Virus record (IMG/VR): IMGVR_UViG_3300031576_000005
Coordinates: 1-64,000 of that record
DNA length: 64,000 bases
Reading direction: 5' to 3' (one strand)
Origin: a virus
Shown: one piece after another, positions 36,797-45,257 of the stretch
Position numbering within the stretch: the first letter of the stretch is position 1
Layout: each line of letters opens with the position of its first letter
The notes under the pieces: model-generated
Databases searched by the model: none
Told to the model about the DNA's origin: nothing
Seen by the model: the letters and a program-made list of their open reading frames with translations, nothing else
Position numbers and translations under genes: made by a program

Positions 36797-37336
36797 ATGA
36801 ATTTAAAGCCATTTCGTAGTTACGAAGAAGCAAGTGTAATTAACCTATATTCCCTTGCAGAAGCCTCTGGTAATGCTGGAGATATGGTACAGTTCCAATC
36901 TTGGAATCCAACCGATTCTGATGGTTATGATTCTAATCAGAACTTAGCACCATTTGCAGGAATGACAATTCCTCGATATGTCGACAAAGCCAAAGTCGCT
37001 CTTGTCACATCTGGAAATACAGCAATCGCGGCCGGTGCATTACTGTGGGATGTTCGTGCTAACGACGCTCTTGGCCGACCTCTAATTTATGACGCACAAC
37101 GTTGGAATGAATTGCAAGTTGTCTATTCTGGACAAACTGTACCAATTCTCAAACGTGGTATTGTGATAGTAAGTGGCTACGAAGGAACAGCGGCTGCTGG
37201 TTCAGGCATTGCTGCTGGAGATAGTACCGCTGGCGCATGGAAAGTTGTTGGACCCGCCGTTACCCCAAATTGTGGTAAATGGCTCTCTCAATCTGGCTCG
37301 GATGGATATGCCGTAGCATTCTTAGATGTACGATAA
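36797..37336 (+). CDS. Probable head decoration protein, 179 aa
   Basis: Directly precedes the major capsid gene, with AGGAG before the ATG. Beta-rich and Gly/Ala/Ser-rich: SGNAGDMVQFQSWNPTDS, VALVTSGNTAIAAGALLWD, VIVSGYEGTAAAGSGIAAGD. This is the position and composition of capsid decoration/cement proteins. Family match not proven. Confidence 0.65.
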   Translation: MNLKPFRSYEEASVINLYSLAEASGNAGDMVQFQSWNPTDSDGYDSNQNLAPFAGMTIPRYVDKAKVALVTSGNTAIAAGALLWDVRANDALGRPLIYDAQRWNELQVVYSGQTVPILKRGIVIVSGYEGTAAAGSGIAAGDSTAGAWKVVGPAVTPNCGKWLSQSGSDGYAVAFLDVR

Positions 37337-37358
37337 TTTATAAAATAAAGGATATCAA

Positions 37359-38438
37359 ATGAAAGTAGTTATTAACGCAACTCCCGAACAAATTGAGCTT
37401 TTAAAGCTAACTGGTTCTCGTGACCGCAGTAAAGCATGGCCAGCGATGGAAGCCTTCGCTGCTATTCTATCACCTGTAGTCCAAGTTGTGCTTGATAAGC
37501 TTTCTACAGTTCGTAGCATGTACACTGTAAAAACTCTCGGAGAAAATGACAATGCGGAATTCCCATTGGACATCTTCTTCAATGAAAAAGATAACGATAT
37601 TCGAGTGCATTTTCAACCTCGTCCAGGTGGAATGCCTTCTTCGTTTCTTTCAGACCTTCAAACAGCTATCGTGCCTACAGCAATGTATCAAGCCGAAGTT
37701 TCTTGGCAGAATAAGTTTGCCCGAAATGGTCGCTTAGATGTAATTGCTTCCTATATCCATAAATTAGGTCAGGCTTTAATTCGTAAAGAGGAAATTAATG
37801 GTTGGGGCGTTGCTCTTAATGCTGCTGCTGTTGGTAGCACGAACGGTTTGTCACACACCGTTACTTCTACCACAACTGATGGTATATTCCATTTAGACCT
37901 TCTCAATCAAATGTTGAATCGCGCAAAACGCATCAATACTTCGATTGACCAAGGAACAGCTTCTAATGCTCCACAAGGACTAACGGATATTTTCCTTTCT
38001 GTTGAAGCTATGTCAGATGTTCGCTCATTTAGTTATAATGGTATCAACGTTCGAGGTGCGATTGTTACTACTCCAGCCGCTGGAGATTCGACCATCGCAT
38101 TACCAGACGACCTTCGTAAACAAATCTTAGCTGGTGCCGGAATGCCTAGCTTATTTGGTTTAAATCTCCATGAGATGAACGAATTCGGTGTTAACTTCAG
38201 TTATAACATTCTCTTCAAGAGTTTCTATACTGGAACATTCGTTCAAACCGCCGATGAAGTTGTTATCGGTGTTGATATGTCTCGTGATTCTAACGTAATG
38301 CCCGCTAAAGGTGACTTACAAATCGTAAATGACATATTTAATAACCGTAGCGATAAATCTGGTGTTCTTGCACAGGAAGATATTGGTTTCGCTGTGCTTG
38401 ATAATCGCGCGTTAATCGCAGGAATTATCGATGGTTAA
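37359..38438 (+). CDS. Major capsid protein, 359 aa
   Basis: Called from position (protease/scaffold, decoration, then this), length, AAGGA ribosome site, strong codon regularity and the terminator right after it. HK97-type MCPs are usually 300-400 residues with a long N-terminal helix; here ATPEQIELLKLTGSRDRSKA then WPAMEAFAAILSPVVQVVLD. The C-terminal part (VNFSYNILFKSFYTGTFVQT, GVDMSRDSNVMPAKGDLQIV) suits the A domain. No single diagnostic motif. Confidence 0.75.
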   Translation: MKVVINATPEQIELLKLTGSRDRSKAWPAMEAFAAILSPVVQVVLDKLSTVRSMYTVKTLGENDNAEFPLDIFFNEKDNDIRVHFQPRPGGMPSSFLSDLQTAIVPTAMYQAEVSWQNKFARNGRLDVIASYIHKLGQALIRKEEINGWGVALNAAAVGSTNGLSHTVTSTTTDGIFHLDLLNQMLNRAKRINTSIDQGTASNAPQGLTDIFLSVEAMSDVRSFSYNGINVRGAIVTTPAAGDSTIALPDDLRKQILAGAGMPSLFGLNLHEMNEFGVNFSYNILFKSFYTGTFVQTADEVVIGVDMSRDSNVMPAKGDLQIVNDIFNNRSDKSGVLAQEDIGFAVLDNRALIAGIIDG

Positions 38439-38460
38439 TAATATCTAATAAAATATAAAA

Positions 38461-38494
38461 AAAAGAGCCGCATTCGCAGGTTTGCGGCTTTTTT
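38461..38494 (+). terminator. Rho-independent terminator after the capsid gene
   Basis: AGCCGCA (38466-38472) and TGCGGCT (38483-38489) form a 7-bp stem extended by A-T pairs, loop of 10, followed by TTTTTTG. Confidence 0.8.
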
Positions 38495-38503
38495 GTTTTC
38501 TAG

Positions 38504-38532
38504 TTGAAACATATCAATAAAACTGCTATAAT
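38504..38532 (+). promoter_or_regulatory. Sigma-70 promoter after the capsid terminator
   Basis: TTGAAA (38504-38509), 17 bases, TATAAT (38527-38532), near perfect. Start near 38539, ten bases from the terminator to the -35 box. Confidence 0.7.
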
Positions 38533-38549
38533 AAGGTAAAAGGAATAAT

Positions 38550-38876
38550 ATGGAAAAAAATAAAGTAGTATCTATTACAGGAAAAGAAGACAAAGAAGTC
38601 GAGGCTAAGGATTTGAACGAAGTAATCAGTGGGAAAAAGGCTAATAAATTTTCTAAATACCCCACTAAAGAAATTTATAAAAAGGCTTTATATGAAATGA
38701 CTCATATTGAGCTTTGCGATGAATTGATGCGTTTGGGACATCATGCTAGTTGCGAAAAGGAATTTTGTCGAAATAAATGTCTGGCTTTATATGAAGCCGC
38801 TCAGAAGCCAAGAACAGTAACATATCCCGCTCAAAAGAATGTGAGCTTGGAAGATATTATTAGAGAGAACAAATAA
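38550..38876 (+). CDS. Hypothetical protein with own promoter, 108 aa
   Basis: MEKNKVVSITGKEDKEVEAK then a basic helical region and a Cys/His-rich C-terminal part (HIELCDELMRLGHHASCEKE, FCRNKCLALYEAAQ), possibly zinc binding. It is isolated between the capsid terminator and an AGTGTAA motif and driven by a host-type promoter, so it is probably expressed early or constantly. Function unknown. Confidence 0.6.
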   Translation: MEKNKVVSITGKEDKEVEAKDLNEVISGKKANKFSKYPTKEIYKKALYEMTHIELCDELMRLGHHASCEKEFCRNKCLALYEAAQKPRTVTYPAQKNVSLEDIIRENK

Positions 38877-38909
38877 GTTGGTACGTCTAGAAAAAGGTGG
38901 AAGAGGGAT

Positions 38910-38923
38910 TATAGTGTAATATT
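38910..38923 (+). promoter_or_regulatory. AGTGTAA motif before neck genes
   Basis: TATAGTGTAATATT; gtgtaa at 38914, 71 bases before ATG 38985. Restarts late transcription after the 38550 gene. Confidence 0.55.
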
Positions 38924-38984
38924 AATGGAATACCGCGTATTTTTTATGCGTGATATATTATTTAAATATTAACATTTCTATATT

Positions 38985-39479
38985 ATGTGTAGCGATACTT
39001 CTGGATACATTTCGAACATTCTTCTCGCGGTTGGCGATGAAGCAAATTTGGTTTATACGTCAGGAACTGTCAATCAACTCATTTTTGCTAAACTGCCTAT
39101 GCTCAATGGTCTCATGGGGACATGTTTTTCTGGTGACTCTACCGTTGGTTGCATAACTCCCTCTATTTCGGGAACCGTATATCAATCGATATTGGAGCTT
39201 TTAATTTCTAAAGAATTGACTAAACGCTCTATGTATACGGCAAGCAGAACATTCACCCTAACTTCGTTCAAAGAAGGGGATAGTTCAGTAAATGTGTCAG
39301 ACCAATCAAAATATTTACATGAATTATACAAACAATTACAAAGCGAATTCGATAGGATTGTGAATCAAACAAAATATTCAATAGCGTCTAATGCGGTTAC
39401 TACAGTTATTGGAACAGACGCCAGTATTCAAGAAACTATTCCATATATTCAATATGGGCGTTATTATCCGAACTATTAG
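38985..39479 (+). CDS. Probable head-tail connector protein, 164 aa
   Basis: First gene of the neck/tail module. Hydrophobic start (ISNILLAVGDEANLVYT), then GTVYQSILELLISKELTKRS and a helical region (YLHELYKQLQSEFDRIVNQ). Size and position suit an adaptor; no motif proves it. An overlapping frame at 38950 is a shadow. Ends in TAG. Confidence 0.5.
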   Translation: MCSDTSGYISNILLAVGDEANLVYTSGTVNQLIFAKLPMLNGLMGTCFSGDSTVGCITPSISGTVYQSILELLISKELTKRSMYTASRTFTLTSFKEGDSSVNVSDQSKYLHELYKQLQSEFDRIVNQTKYSIASNAVTTVIGTDASIQETIPYIQYGRYYPNY

Positions 39480-39493
39480 ACCGAGATTAGATT

Positions 39494-40291
39494 ATGATAT
39501 TGAAAATTGAATTCGAACGAAGAAAATCTGGGGTAGAAAAACATAAGAGATGGTTCTCTTTGGTAAAATGTGATGATTGTGGAGAGGAAAGGACAATATT
39601 AAAACGTGATGCGATTGCGGGAAAAGGCGATGAATTTTGTGCTAATTGTTCTAGAAAAGGAAAAAGAAATGCTAATTATGGGAAAACACATTCCATAGAA
39701 ATTCGTCAAAAAATAAGCGAATCTCTAGCTGGGGAAAATCATCCAATGTTTGGTAAACGTCACAGTAAAGAAACATGCGAAAAAATAGCCAAATCTTTAA
39801 TTGGAAAAAATTGCGGAGAGGAAAATCATAATTTCGGTAAAAATTTTTCTGAAGAATGGCGTGAAAAAATAGGTGCATCCCATAGGGGGGAAAAGTGTTA
39901 TAATTACGGAAAACATCTTTCCGAAGAAACTCGTCAAAAGCTAAGTTTATGCCACAAAGGAGAAAAAAATTATAATTGGAGATTCGATTTAACTCAGGAA
40001 GAAAGAGAAAATAATAAAAATAGACGATATAATCCCAAAACCCAAGAATTCCGAAAATTAGTTTTAGCACGAGATAATTATACCGACCAAATTACTGGGA
40101 AAAGAGGCGGAAAATTAATTGTTCATCATCTTTACAATTGGGAGGATTATCCCGACAAAAGATTTAACATAAACAACGGTGTTACAATCTCCGAGGCTTA
40201 CCATATTTTATTTCATAAAATCTATGGATATAGATATAATACACCCGAACAGTTCGAGGAATTCAAACAAAATATTTTAAACTTTAATTAA
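39494..40291 (+). CDS. NUMOD3/HNH homing endonuclease, 265 aa (copy 3)
   Basis: Zinc ribbon CDDC...CANC, then about five NUMOD3-type repeats (KRNANYGKTHSIEIRQKISE, NHPMFGKRHSKETCEKIAKS, and others) and HNH (WRFDLTQEERENNKNRRYNP, IVHHLYNWEDYPDKRFNINN, HILFHKIYG, NTPEQFEEF). Ends one base before the next neck gene. Inserted between two structural genes. Confidence 0.85.
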   Translation: MILKIEFERRKSGVEKHKRWFSLVKCDDCGEERTILKRDAIAGKGDEFCANCSRKGKRNANYGKTHSIEIRQKISESLAGENHPMFGKRHSKETCEKIAKSLIGKNCGEENHNFGKNFSEEWREKIGASHRGEKCYNYGKHLSEETRQKLSLCHKGEKNYNWRFDLTQEERENNKNRRYNPKTQEFRKLVLARDNYTDQITGKRGGKLIVHHLYNWEDYPDKRFNINNGVTISEAYHILFHKIYGYRYNTPEQFEEFKQNILNFN

Positions 40292-40852
40292 ATGAGTTAT
40301 CCCGCTATCCCTATAAATGCGATTGTTTCTAAATACAAAGAAGCTTTTGACTGGCTGCATTCGGGAACATCCAGACAAATCATAGTTATGGTTGAGCCGC
40401 TACGTAGCGGTTGTTTAAATCACTCAGGCTGGGACCCGATTCTTAAAAAGGCTTTTCCGGTTTATAACTCTGGTAATCCGTTTTCTCAAACATCACCAAC
40501 CGTCATTCCTTCATTCAATATCAGTGGCACACTCAACATACCCTTCAGCGGAGGTGTAGAATGTCCAGTCTGTAATGGAAATGGATTTTTGTTATCTCCA
40601 TCTTCGGGTATAATAAATGCAAGAATCCAATGGAGAAACCAAGATACAGATTTTGATGTAGAAAAAGCAAAATTAAAATCAGATGAATTTTCTGTCCGCA
40701 TAAAAGTTACTGGTTCCGTTGATGCAGCACTTGTAGATAGGAATACTCGCGTAATTATTGATGGTCGTTCTTGCCTAATGGTGAAACAAGGAGTCCCTGT
40801 AGGACTCAGAGATATTCATTCGTATTATTATTACTTTAAAGATTTACAATAA
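40292..40852 (+). CDS. Neck/head-completion-like protein, 186 aa
   Basis: MSYPAIPINAIVSKYKEAFD; the middle has a CPVCNGNGF zinc-knuckle-like motif (near residue 90), followed by beta strands (FSVRIKVTGSVDAALVDRNT). The gene order (connector, this, HK97-gp10-like, next) suggests a head-closure protein, by inference from order only. Confidence 0.45.
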   Translation: MSYPAIPINAIVSKYKEAFDWLHSGTSRQIIVMVEPLRSGCLNHSGWDPILKKAFPVYNSGNPFSQTSPTVIPSFNISGTLNIPFSGGVECPVCNGNGFLLSPSSGIINARIQWRNQDTDFDVEKAKLKSDEFSVRIKVTGSVDAALVDRNTRVIIDGRSCLMVKQGVPVGLRDIHSYYYYFKDLQ

Positions 40853-40853
40853 T

Positions 40854-41528
40854 ATGGGAAGCATCAACACAGTATCAATATCAAGAAAAGCTCGTGCGGC
40901 CTTGGACAAGGGCACAAAAGTAAACGAGATAAAATCTTTATTAAAAGATAAAGCTTTTGTCGCGGCACAACGAATTACGAAAGACCTTCAAGCAGAATTT
41001 AATGAACATGTAGTAACCCAAGAGCTAAAAAATCCTGGAAATAATCAAAGTGATATTCCTGGTTTTCCAAAAAGTAGCCTTGGAGTATATGGAAATTTAG
41101 CATCTTTTCTAGGTCTTCCGCCATCGAAAGTAAGTCGGGAGCTAGAAGTAATGAGAGCGTTATTTTCTTCATTTACAATTAATGTAATAAGAAAACAAAC
41201 CGGGCAATTTGAAGTTAATATTTCTTATCCTCCTTTAAAAACTTTTTATGGAGTCACTCCTCCGCCAGAAGGAGCTTACCCAATATCTTGGCTCCAAGGA
41301 ATAGAAAAGGCGGCTATTCAAAATTTTAGCCAATTTATTTTTAAGAAAAAAGGCAGTTCAAGTTCTAGAAGTGGTAAAGGATTTCAGGTTGATGATAGAA
41401 TTACTTTAAGAAAAACCCCTAGCATGATGCCAGAAATTCCTTATATCAAAGATATATACCAAAGAATATTAGAAGACACGGGCCGAGCTAAGTCAACACT
41501 TGGGAAAATTATAAAAAGCAAATTCTAA
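40854..41528 (+). CDS. Tail-completion-like protein, 224 aa
   Basis: Begins MGSINTVSISRKARAALDKG, basic helical N-terminus (AAQRITKDLQAEFNEH), then IPGFPKSSLGVYGNLASFLG and TPPPEGAYPISWLQGIEKAA, ending with KSTLGKIIKSKF. The composition and position match HK97 gp10-like neck or tail-completion proteins. Confidence 0.5.
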   Translation: MGSINTVSISRKARAALDKGTKVNEIKSLLKDKAFVAAQRITKDLQAEFNEHVVTQELKNPGNNQSDIPGFPKSSLGVYGNLASFLGLPPSKVSRELEVMRALFSSFTINVIRKQTGQFEVNISYPPLKTFYGVTPPPEGAYPISWLQGIEKAAIQNFSQFIFKKKGSSSSRSGKGFQVDDRITLRKTPSMMPEIPYIKDIYQRILEDTGRAKSTLGKIIKSKF

Positions 41529-42398
41529 ATGAGAACAAGCTATTGGGAAGACATAAAGCAAAGTTTATATAATTTATATGACCATAAATTATTAGAGCAA
41601 GGCGCTTATGTTAATATAACGGGTGGCCAAAAGGACTTTAAAGGGAGAAATATTTCTAAATTCTATCCAGTTATAGACAATGAATTATATTCTGTTTCTG
41701 GACATATTTGGCAGTCGGCATTTCATAATTTTGTGTATGAAAGTGGTGTTGTTAATAAACCAACCCCGATTGTCGCATCGGGCGTATATGTTAATGGCGT
41801 CTTTACACCAAAAAGCAATTCTTTACATATAGACTATATAAACGGACGAGTAATATTTGATACGGCTATTTCAACCTCAAGTACCGTACAAGGTGATTTT
41901 AGTTATAAGGAATATAGTTTTGTTCGACCTGATAATGATAGAGCATTTAAAAATCAAACTAAATATAGTATTAATTCTAATGTAGATGTTGACCCATTTC
42001 CAGCTATTCCCTATTCTATATATTTACCAGCTATTATTATAGAAATAGAAGGAGCAGATGAAAAGGGGTTCCAATTTGGCGGGACTACAGAAACACTACC
42101 AACCCTTAAATTAACCGTTATTGGCGACCATCAAGGACAGGTCGAAAACATAGCTAGCGTGCTTTCTTCTACCTCTACAAAGGATTTACCAGTAGTTGCG
42201 GCCAACCTGGGGCCAAAGTTTAATTTTTTCTATGATTTAACTGATAATTACTCATTTTATCAATGGTGCAAGCTAAGTGAGAACTTTGCCCTTATAAAAA
42301 GTGTAAAATATACTAGGATTTTTAACTCTACAACAGAAAAAGAGGAACCCTCTCTATTTGGTGGGAGTATAATAATAGAAATTTCAGCAATTAGATAA
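41529..42398 (+). CDS. Tail-terminator/neck-region protein, 289 aa
   Basis: MRTSYWEDIKQSLYNLYDHK; mixed beta protein with SGVYVNGVFTPKSNSLHIDY INGRVIFD and TLKLTVIGDHQGQVENIASV. Lies between the gp10-like and tail-tube genes. Contains the AGTGTAA motif for the tail-tube gene in its 3' part. Confidence 0.45.
   Translation: MRTSYWEDIKQSLYNLYDHKLLEQGAYVNITGGQKDFKGRNISKFYPVIDNELYSVSGHIWQSAFHNFVYESGVVNKPTPIVASGVYVNGVFTPKSNSLHIDYINGRVIFDTAISTSSTVQGDFSYKEYSFVRPDNDRAFKNQTKYSINSNVDVDPFPAIPYSIYLPAIIIEIEGADEKGFQFGGTTETLPTLKLTVIGDHQGQVENIASVLSSTSTKDLPVVAANLGPKFNFFYDLTDNYSFYQWCKLSENFALIKSVKYTRIFNSTTEKEEPSLFGGSIIIEISAIR
42297..42310 (+). promoter_or_regulatory. AGTGTAA motif before the tail-tube gene
   Basis: AAAAGTGTAAAATA; gtgtaa at 42301, 111 bases before ATG 42412, within the preceding gene. 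Confidence 0.55.
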
Positions 42399-42411
42399 CA
42401 GGAGAACTACC

Positions 42412-43461
42412 ATGGCACGTAATCGTATTATATATCAATCTCAGGGGCTTTTCGTAGGACCAACGGGAGCTTTACCATCTGGAGTATCACTTTCTGGAAT
42501 TCAACGAGTTCAGTCCATTACACATACTGAAACTATTAATCGAACAGATGTTAACCAATTTGGTAAATTAGCTCGTATTGATAGCGTTCAAATTGCTCCG
42601 CCTACTGTTAGTCTAAATTTTGAGTGTTTGCTTGTTAATGCTATTAATGCTAATAGACTTGGTTTTATTACTGATGGTAGCGTGTCTTGTATTTCTAACA
42701 TTTTGTCTGGTGTTACGGATGTTAAAAATTATTACATCGCTCTAGCCGCCGAAGGTTCTGATTTAGTTGGAACAACTGGCGCTGGCGCATTTGGTTTTGG
42801 CAATGGGTTTATCTCAAATGCAACTTACCGTGGTGCTGTTGGTGCTTTGGCTACAGAAGCCTATACTGTTGATGCTTTGAATTATCGTACCTACTTATTA
42901 AGTTCTGGTAATGTTCCAACCGTGGACCAAAGCACAGGATTAAATGTCACGGGCGTTAACTTTATTATTCCTACCGCAACAACTGGTACAACTACTAGCG
43001 TTTCTGCATTACAACCAGGCGATATTTCCTTAGCCTTGACAGATACTCTTGGTTTTGCTTCTGGTAATTTGCATATTCAAAATTTTGAAGTAACCGTTCC
43101 TCTCGCGCGAGAAGATATTAGCCAGCTTGGAACACGTTTTGCATTTGCTAAAGTTATTACATTTCCAGTAAATGTAACGGCAACGTTTAGTTGTGTTGCT
43201 GGTGATATCGCGGCATCAAACCTAGCCGATAAACTTTGTGCAGATAATCCTATTGATTTAACTATTACTCTAAAAAATCCTGATTGTAGTGGGCTTGGTG
43301 CTACAGCTATTAAATTTACCCTTAAAGGGACTAAATTAGATAGCTCAAACTATAATTCTACGATAGGAGCAAATAGTACCGTAGATTTCAACTATAGTAC
43401 ACAAATAGGTGGGCCGGAAGATGTTACAATAGGCCTCTTTGTTTCTGGCGTTTCAGTATAA
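42412..43461 (+). CDS. Probable major tail (tube) protein, 349 aa
   Basis: Good ribosome site (AGGAGAACTACC), own AGTGTAA motif, terminator behind it: the pattern of a highly expressed structural gene. Beta-rich: IQRVQSITHTETINRTDVNQ, IQNFEVTVPLAREDISQLG, VTATFSCVAGDIAASNLAD, FNYSTQIGGPEDVTIGLFVS. The last pattern (duplicated tube fold) and the position upstream of putative chaperones and tape measure support the call. Confidence 0.65.
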   Translation: MARNRIIYQSQGLFVGPTGALPSGVSLSGIQRVQSITHTETINRTDVNQFGKLARIDSVQIAPPTVSLNFECLLVNAINANRLGFITDGSVSCISNILSGVTDVKNYYIALAAEGSDLVGTTGAGAFGFGNGFISNATYRGAVGALATEAYTVDALNYRTYLLSSGNVPTVDQSTGLNVTGVNFIIPTATTGTTTSVSALQPGDISLALTDTLGFASGNLHIQNFEVTVPLAREDISQLGTRFAFAKVITFPVNVTATFSCVAGDIAASNLADKLCADNPIDLTITLKNPDCSGLGATAIKFTLKGTKLDSSNYNSTIGANSTVDFNYSTQIGGPEDVTIGLFVSGVSV

Positions 43462-43490
43462 AGCAAAATTAATTCACAAATATAAAAGAG

Positions 43491-43520
43491 ACCCTCCAAT
43501 CGAAAGATTGGGGGTTTTTT
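43491..43520 (+). terminator. Rho-independent terminator after the tail-tube gene
   Basis: ACCCTCCAATC-GAAA-GATTGGGGGT followed by TTTTT; long GC stem with GAAA tetraloop. Confidence 0.8.
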
Positions 43521-43525
43521 ATTTG

Positions 43526-43554
43526 TTGAAAATTACAATCAATCATGATATAAT
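43526..43554 (+). promoter_or_regulatory. Near-perfect sigma-70 promoter for endonuclease copy 4
   Basis: TTGAAA (43526-43531), 17 bases, TATAAT (43549-43554). ATG 43562 lies seven bases after the -10 box, so the transcript is essentially leaderless. Confidence 0.7.
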
Positions 43555-43561
43555 ATAAAAC

Positions 43562-44206
43562 ATGAGCGTTATTTTTTTAGATTATTGTAGAGGACATATA
43601 AAGGGAAGAAATCTAATAATGTCATTAGTTAGATGCGATAATTGTTTTAGGGATAGGTTAGTTGAGAAACATAATATATTAAAGAATCATGGCGTTAATC
43701 ATTGTCGTGATTGTTCTAGGATTATTCTTTTTAAATATAGAAATCCATCTACTATTAATCCAAAATTTGGTAAACACAATCCAATGTTTGGTAGGGTGGG
43801 AATAGAACATCCGGGACATCGTTTGAATAGAACTAAAGAAAGTTTAGAGAAAATGGCCAAAAATAGAAGTGGTAGTAAAAATTGGAGATGGGATGAAACT
43901 ATATCCGACCAAGATAGACTTAAAAATAATTACGGAAGAGATAAGAACAAATTAAGGTTTTGGAGAGTGGATGTTTTTATTAAAGATGGTTATACTTGTC
44001 AAATCTCTAACATCAAAGGATGCCGTTTGGTGGCTCATCATATTTTTAACTATAAAGATTATCCCGAAAAAAGATTTGATGTTAATAATGGCATGGCTAT
44101 CGCACGAGAATTACATGAGTTATTTCATATGATTTATGGCAAAAGACACAACAATTTAGAACAATTCCTAGAATTTAAACAATATATCCAAGAAATTTTA
44201 GCATAA
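43562..44206 (+). CDS. NUMOD3/HNH homing endonuclease, 214 aa (copy 4)
   Basis: Zinc ribbon CDNC...CRDC, one or two NUMOD3-type blocks (KFGKHNPMFGRVGIEHPGH, TKESLEKMAKNRSG), HNH (WRWDETISDQDRLKNNYGR, VAHHIFNYKDYPEKRFDVNN, LFHMIYG, NNLEQFLEF). The most divergent of the six: it lacks the RDDLT and NTPEQFEEF forms seen in the others. It alone has a full terminator-promoter unit in front of it. Confidence 0.82.
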   Translation: MSVIFLDYCRGHIKGRNLIMSLVRCDNCFRDRLVEKHNILKNHGVNHCRDCSRIILFKYRNPSTINPKFGKHNPMFGRVGIEHPGHRLNRTKESLEKMAKNRSGSKNWRWDETISDQDRLKNNYGRDKNKLRFWRVDVFIKDGYTCQISNIKGCRLVAHHIFNYKDYPEKRFDVNNGMAIARELHELFHMIYGKRHNNLEQFLEFKQYIQEILA

Positions 44207-44220
44207 TATAGTGTAATATA
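44207..44220 (+). promoter_or_regulatory. AGTGTAA motif before chaperone-like genes
   Basis: TATAGTGTAATATA; gtgtaa at 44211, 30 bases before ATG 44241, immediately after the endonuclease stop. Confidence 0.6.
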
Positions 44221-44240
44221 TATAAAGGAATAAGGCAATA

Positions 44241-44555
44241 ATGGATAACACATCAGCAAAAATCTTTCTCTCTAAAGATGTACAAGATTCTTTTAAAGAG
44301 ATACAAAAAGCTTTTTTTGGAATCATAGATGATTTACGCGCGAGCGATGCAGACCATTTAGAACATCTTAAAACCATATTACAAGATGATACACTAGCAA
44401 ATACTTTTCAACTCTTTCAAGAAAATCGCAATAAATCTATTAGAAAAAAAGTATTAGATACAATGGGTGATGAGGGAAGAAAATTAGCAACAAAGCTAGA
44501 CGACTATCAAATTAATTTTGCTCAAGATATTGAGATAAAGGCAACAATAAAATAA
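44241..44555 (+). CDS. Probable tail assembly chaperone, 104 aa
   Basis: Helical, acidic protein (DVQDSFKEIQKAFFGIIDDL, ADHLEHLKTILQDDTLANTF) between tail-tube and tape-measure genes, where tail assembly chaperones lie. Two AAGG-like boxes precede the ATG. No programmed frameshift into the next gene is apparent: both are in the same frame with a stop between. Confidence 0.5.
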   Translation: MDNTSAKIFLSKDVQDSFKEIQKAFFGIIDDLRASDADHLEHLKTILQDDTLANTFQLFQENRNKSIRKKVLDTMGDEGRKLATKLDDYQINFAQDIEIKATIK

Positions 44556-44567
44556 AGGAAAAGGAAT

Positions 44568-45206
44568 ATGAAAGTAGTACATACATTTAAAATTAAAAAT
44601 GGCGATAAGGAACTAGAATTTAGTTTCATCGAGGCGTCTAAAGGCGTAATCCGTGAAGGAGAGATGGTATACGCAAAAAAATATGCCGAATGCTTGCGAG
44701 CAGGACTTCTGTCAAATGCAGAGGCTTTAAAACTTTCCAATCAAAATGGCGGTGTGTTTACAGACGAGGAAAAAGATGATTACGTAAAATCGCTTGGAGA
44801 ATTTTTATCTAAGGACAAGGAGATGCAAGATTTAAAGGCCAAAAACGAGGATACTAAATTAGTCGAGGAACAAATAAAAGTTATTAAAGATAAAATACTT
44901 TTTTATCAAAACAAAAATGACTCAATTTTTGAATTTTGTTCAGAATCAAAATCTAGAGATGCGGTACTGTTGCACTATGCATTTTCATTAACTATGTTAG
45001 ATGGTAAACCCTATTTCCCCGGTAAAAATCACGCAGAACGAACTAAGTCTTATGATGAAAATTCGGATGCTATTAAAGATGAAATTTTGAAACGTAGTAT
45101 CTGGTATGCTACGGCTTTATTTTATAATATTCAAGATATCGATGCAAAATACCCAGAGGATACTTTGGAGATTGCATCCACCGCTCCAGAAACACAAAAA
45201 GCTTAA
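44568..45206 (+). CDS. Probable tail assembly chaperone, 212 aa
   Basis: MKVVHTFKIKNGDKELEFSF begins with a beta hairpin, followed by helices (VKSLGEFLSKDKEMQDLKAK, VEEQIKVIKDKILFYQNKND) and a C-terminal acidic part. AAAGGAAAAGGA before the ATG. Position fits a chaperone that covers the tape measure; no signature motif is visible. Confidence 0.45.
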   Translation: MKVVHTFKIKNGDKELEFSFIEASKGVIREGEMVYAKKYAECLRAGLLSNAEALKLSNQNGGVFTDEEKDDYVKSLGEFLSKDKEMQDLKAKNEDTKLVEEQIKVIKDKILFYQNKNDSIFEFCSESKSRDAVLLHYAFSLTMLDGKPYFPGKNHAERTKSYDENSDAIKDEILKRSIWYATALFYNIQDIDAKYPEDTLEIASTAPETQKA

Positions 45207-45230
45207 TTTTATTTAAGTTAGAAACTGGAG

Positions 45231-45257
45231 AAAAACCCCCGCGATAGGGGGTTTTAT
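45231..45257 (+). terminator. Terminator-like hairpin before endonuclease copy 5
   Basis: AAAACCCCC-GCGATA-GGGGGTTTT followed by ATTTTTAT. It ends seven bases before ATG 45264, with no recognisable promoter between, so it must be partly read through or act in mRNA processing. Confidence 0.65.

Noticed and set aside
41529-43461. Contractile tail sheath
   Set aside because: Neither gene has the length or motifs of a sheath protein, and no baseplate wedge genes are visible.
44241-45206. Programmed -1 frameshift between two chaperone genes, as in many siphoviruses
   Set aside because: The two genes are in the same frame and separated by a stop and a ribosome binding site; no slippery overlap.
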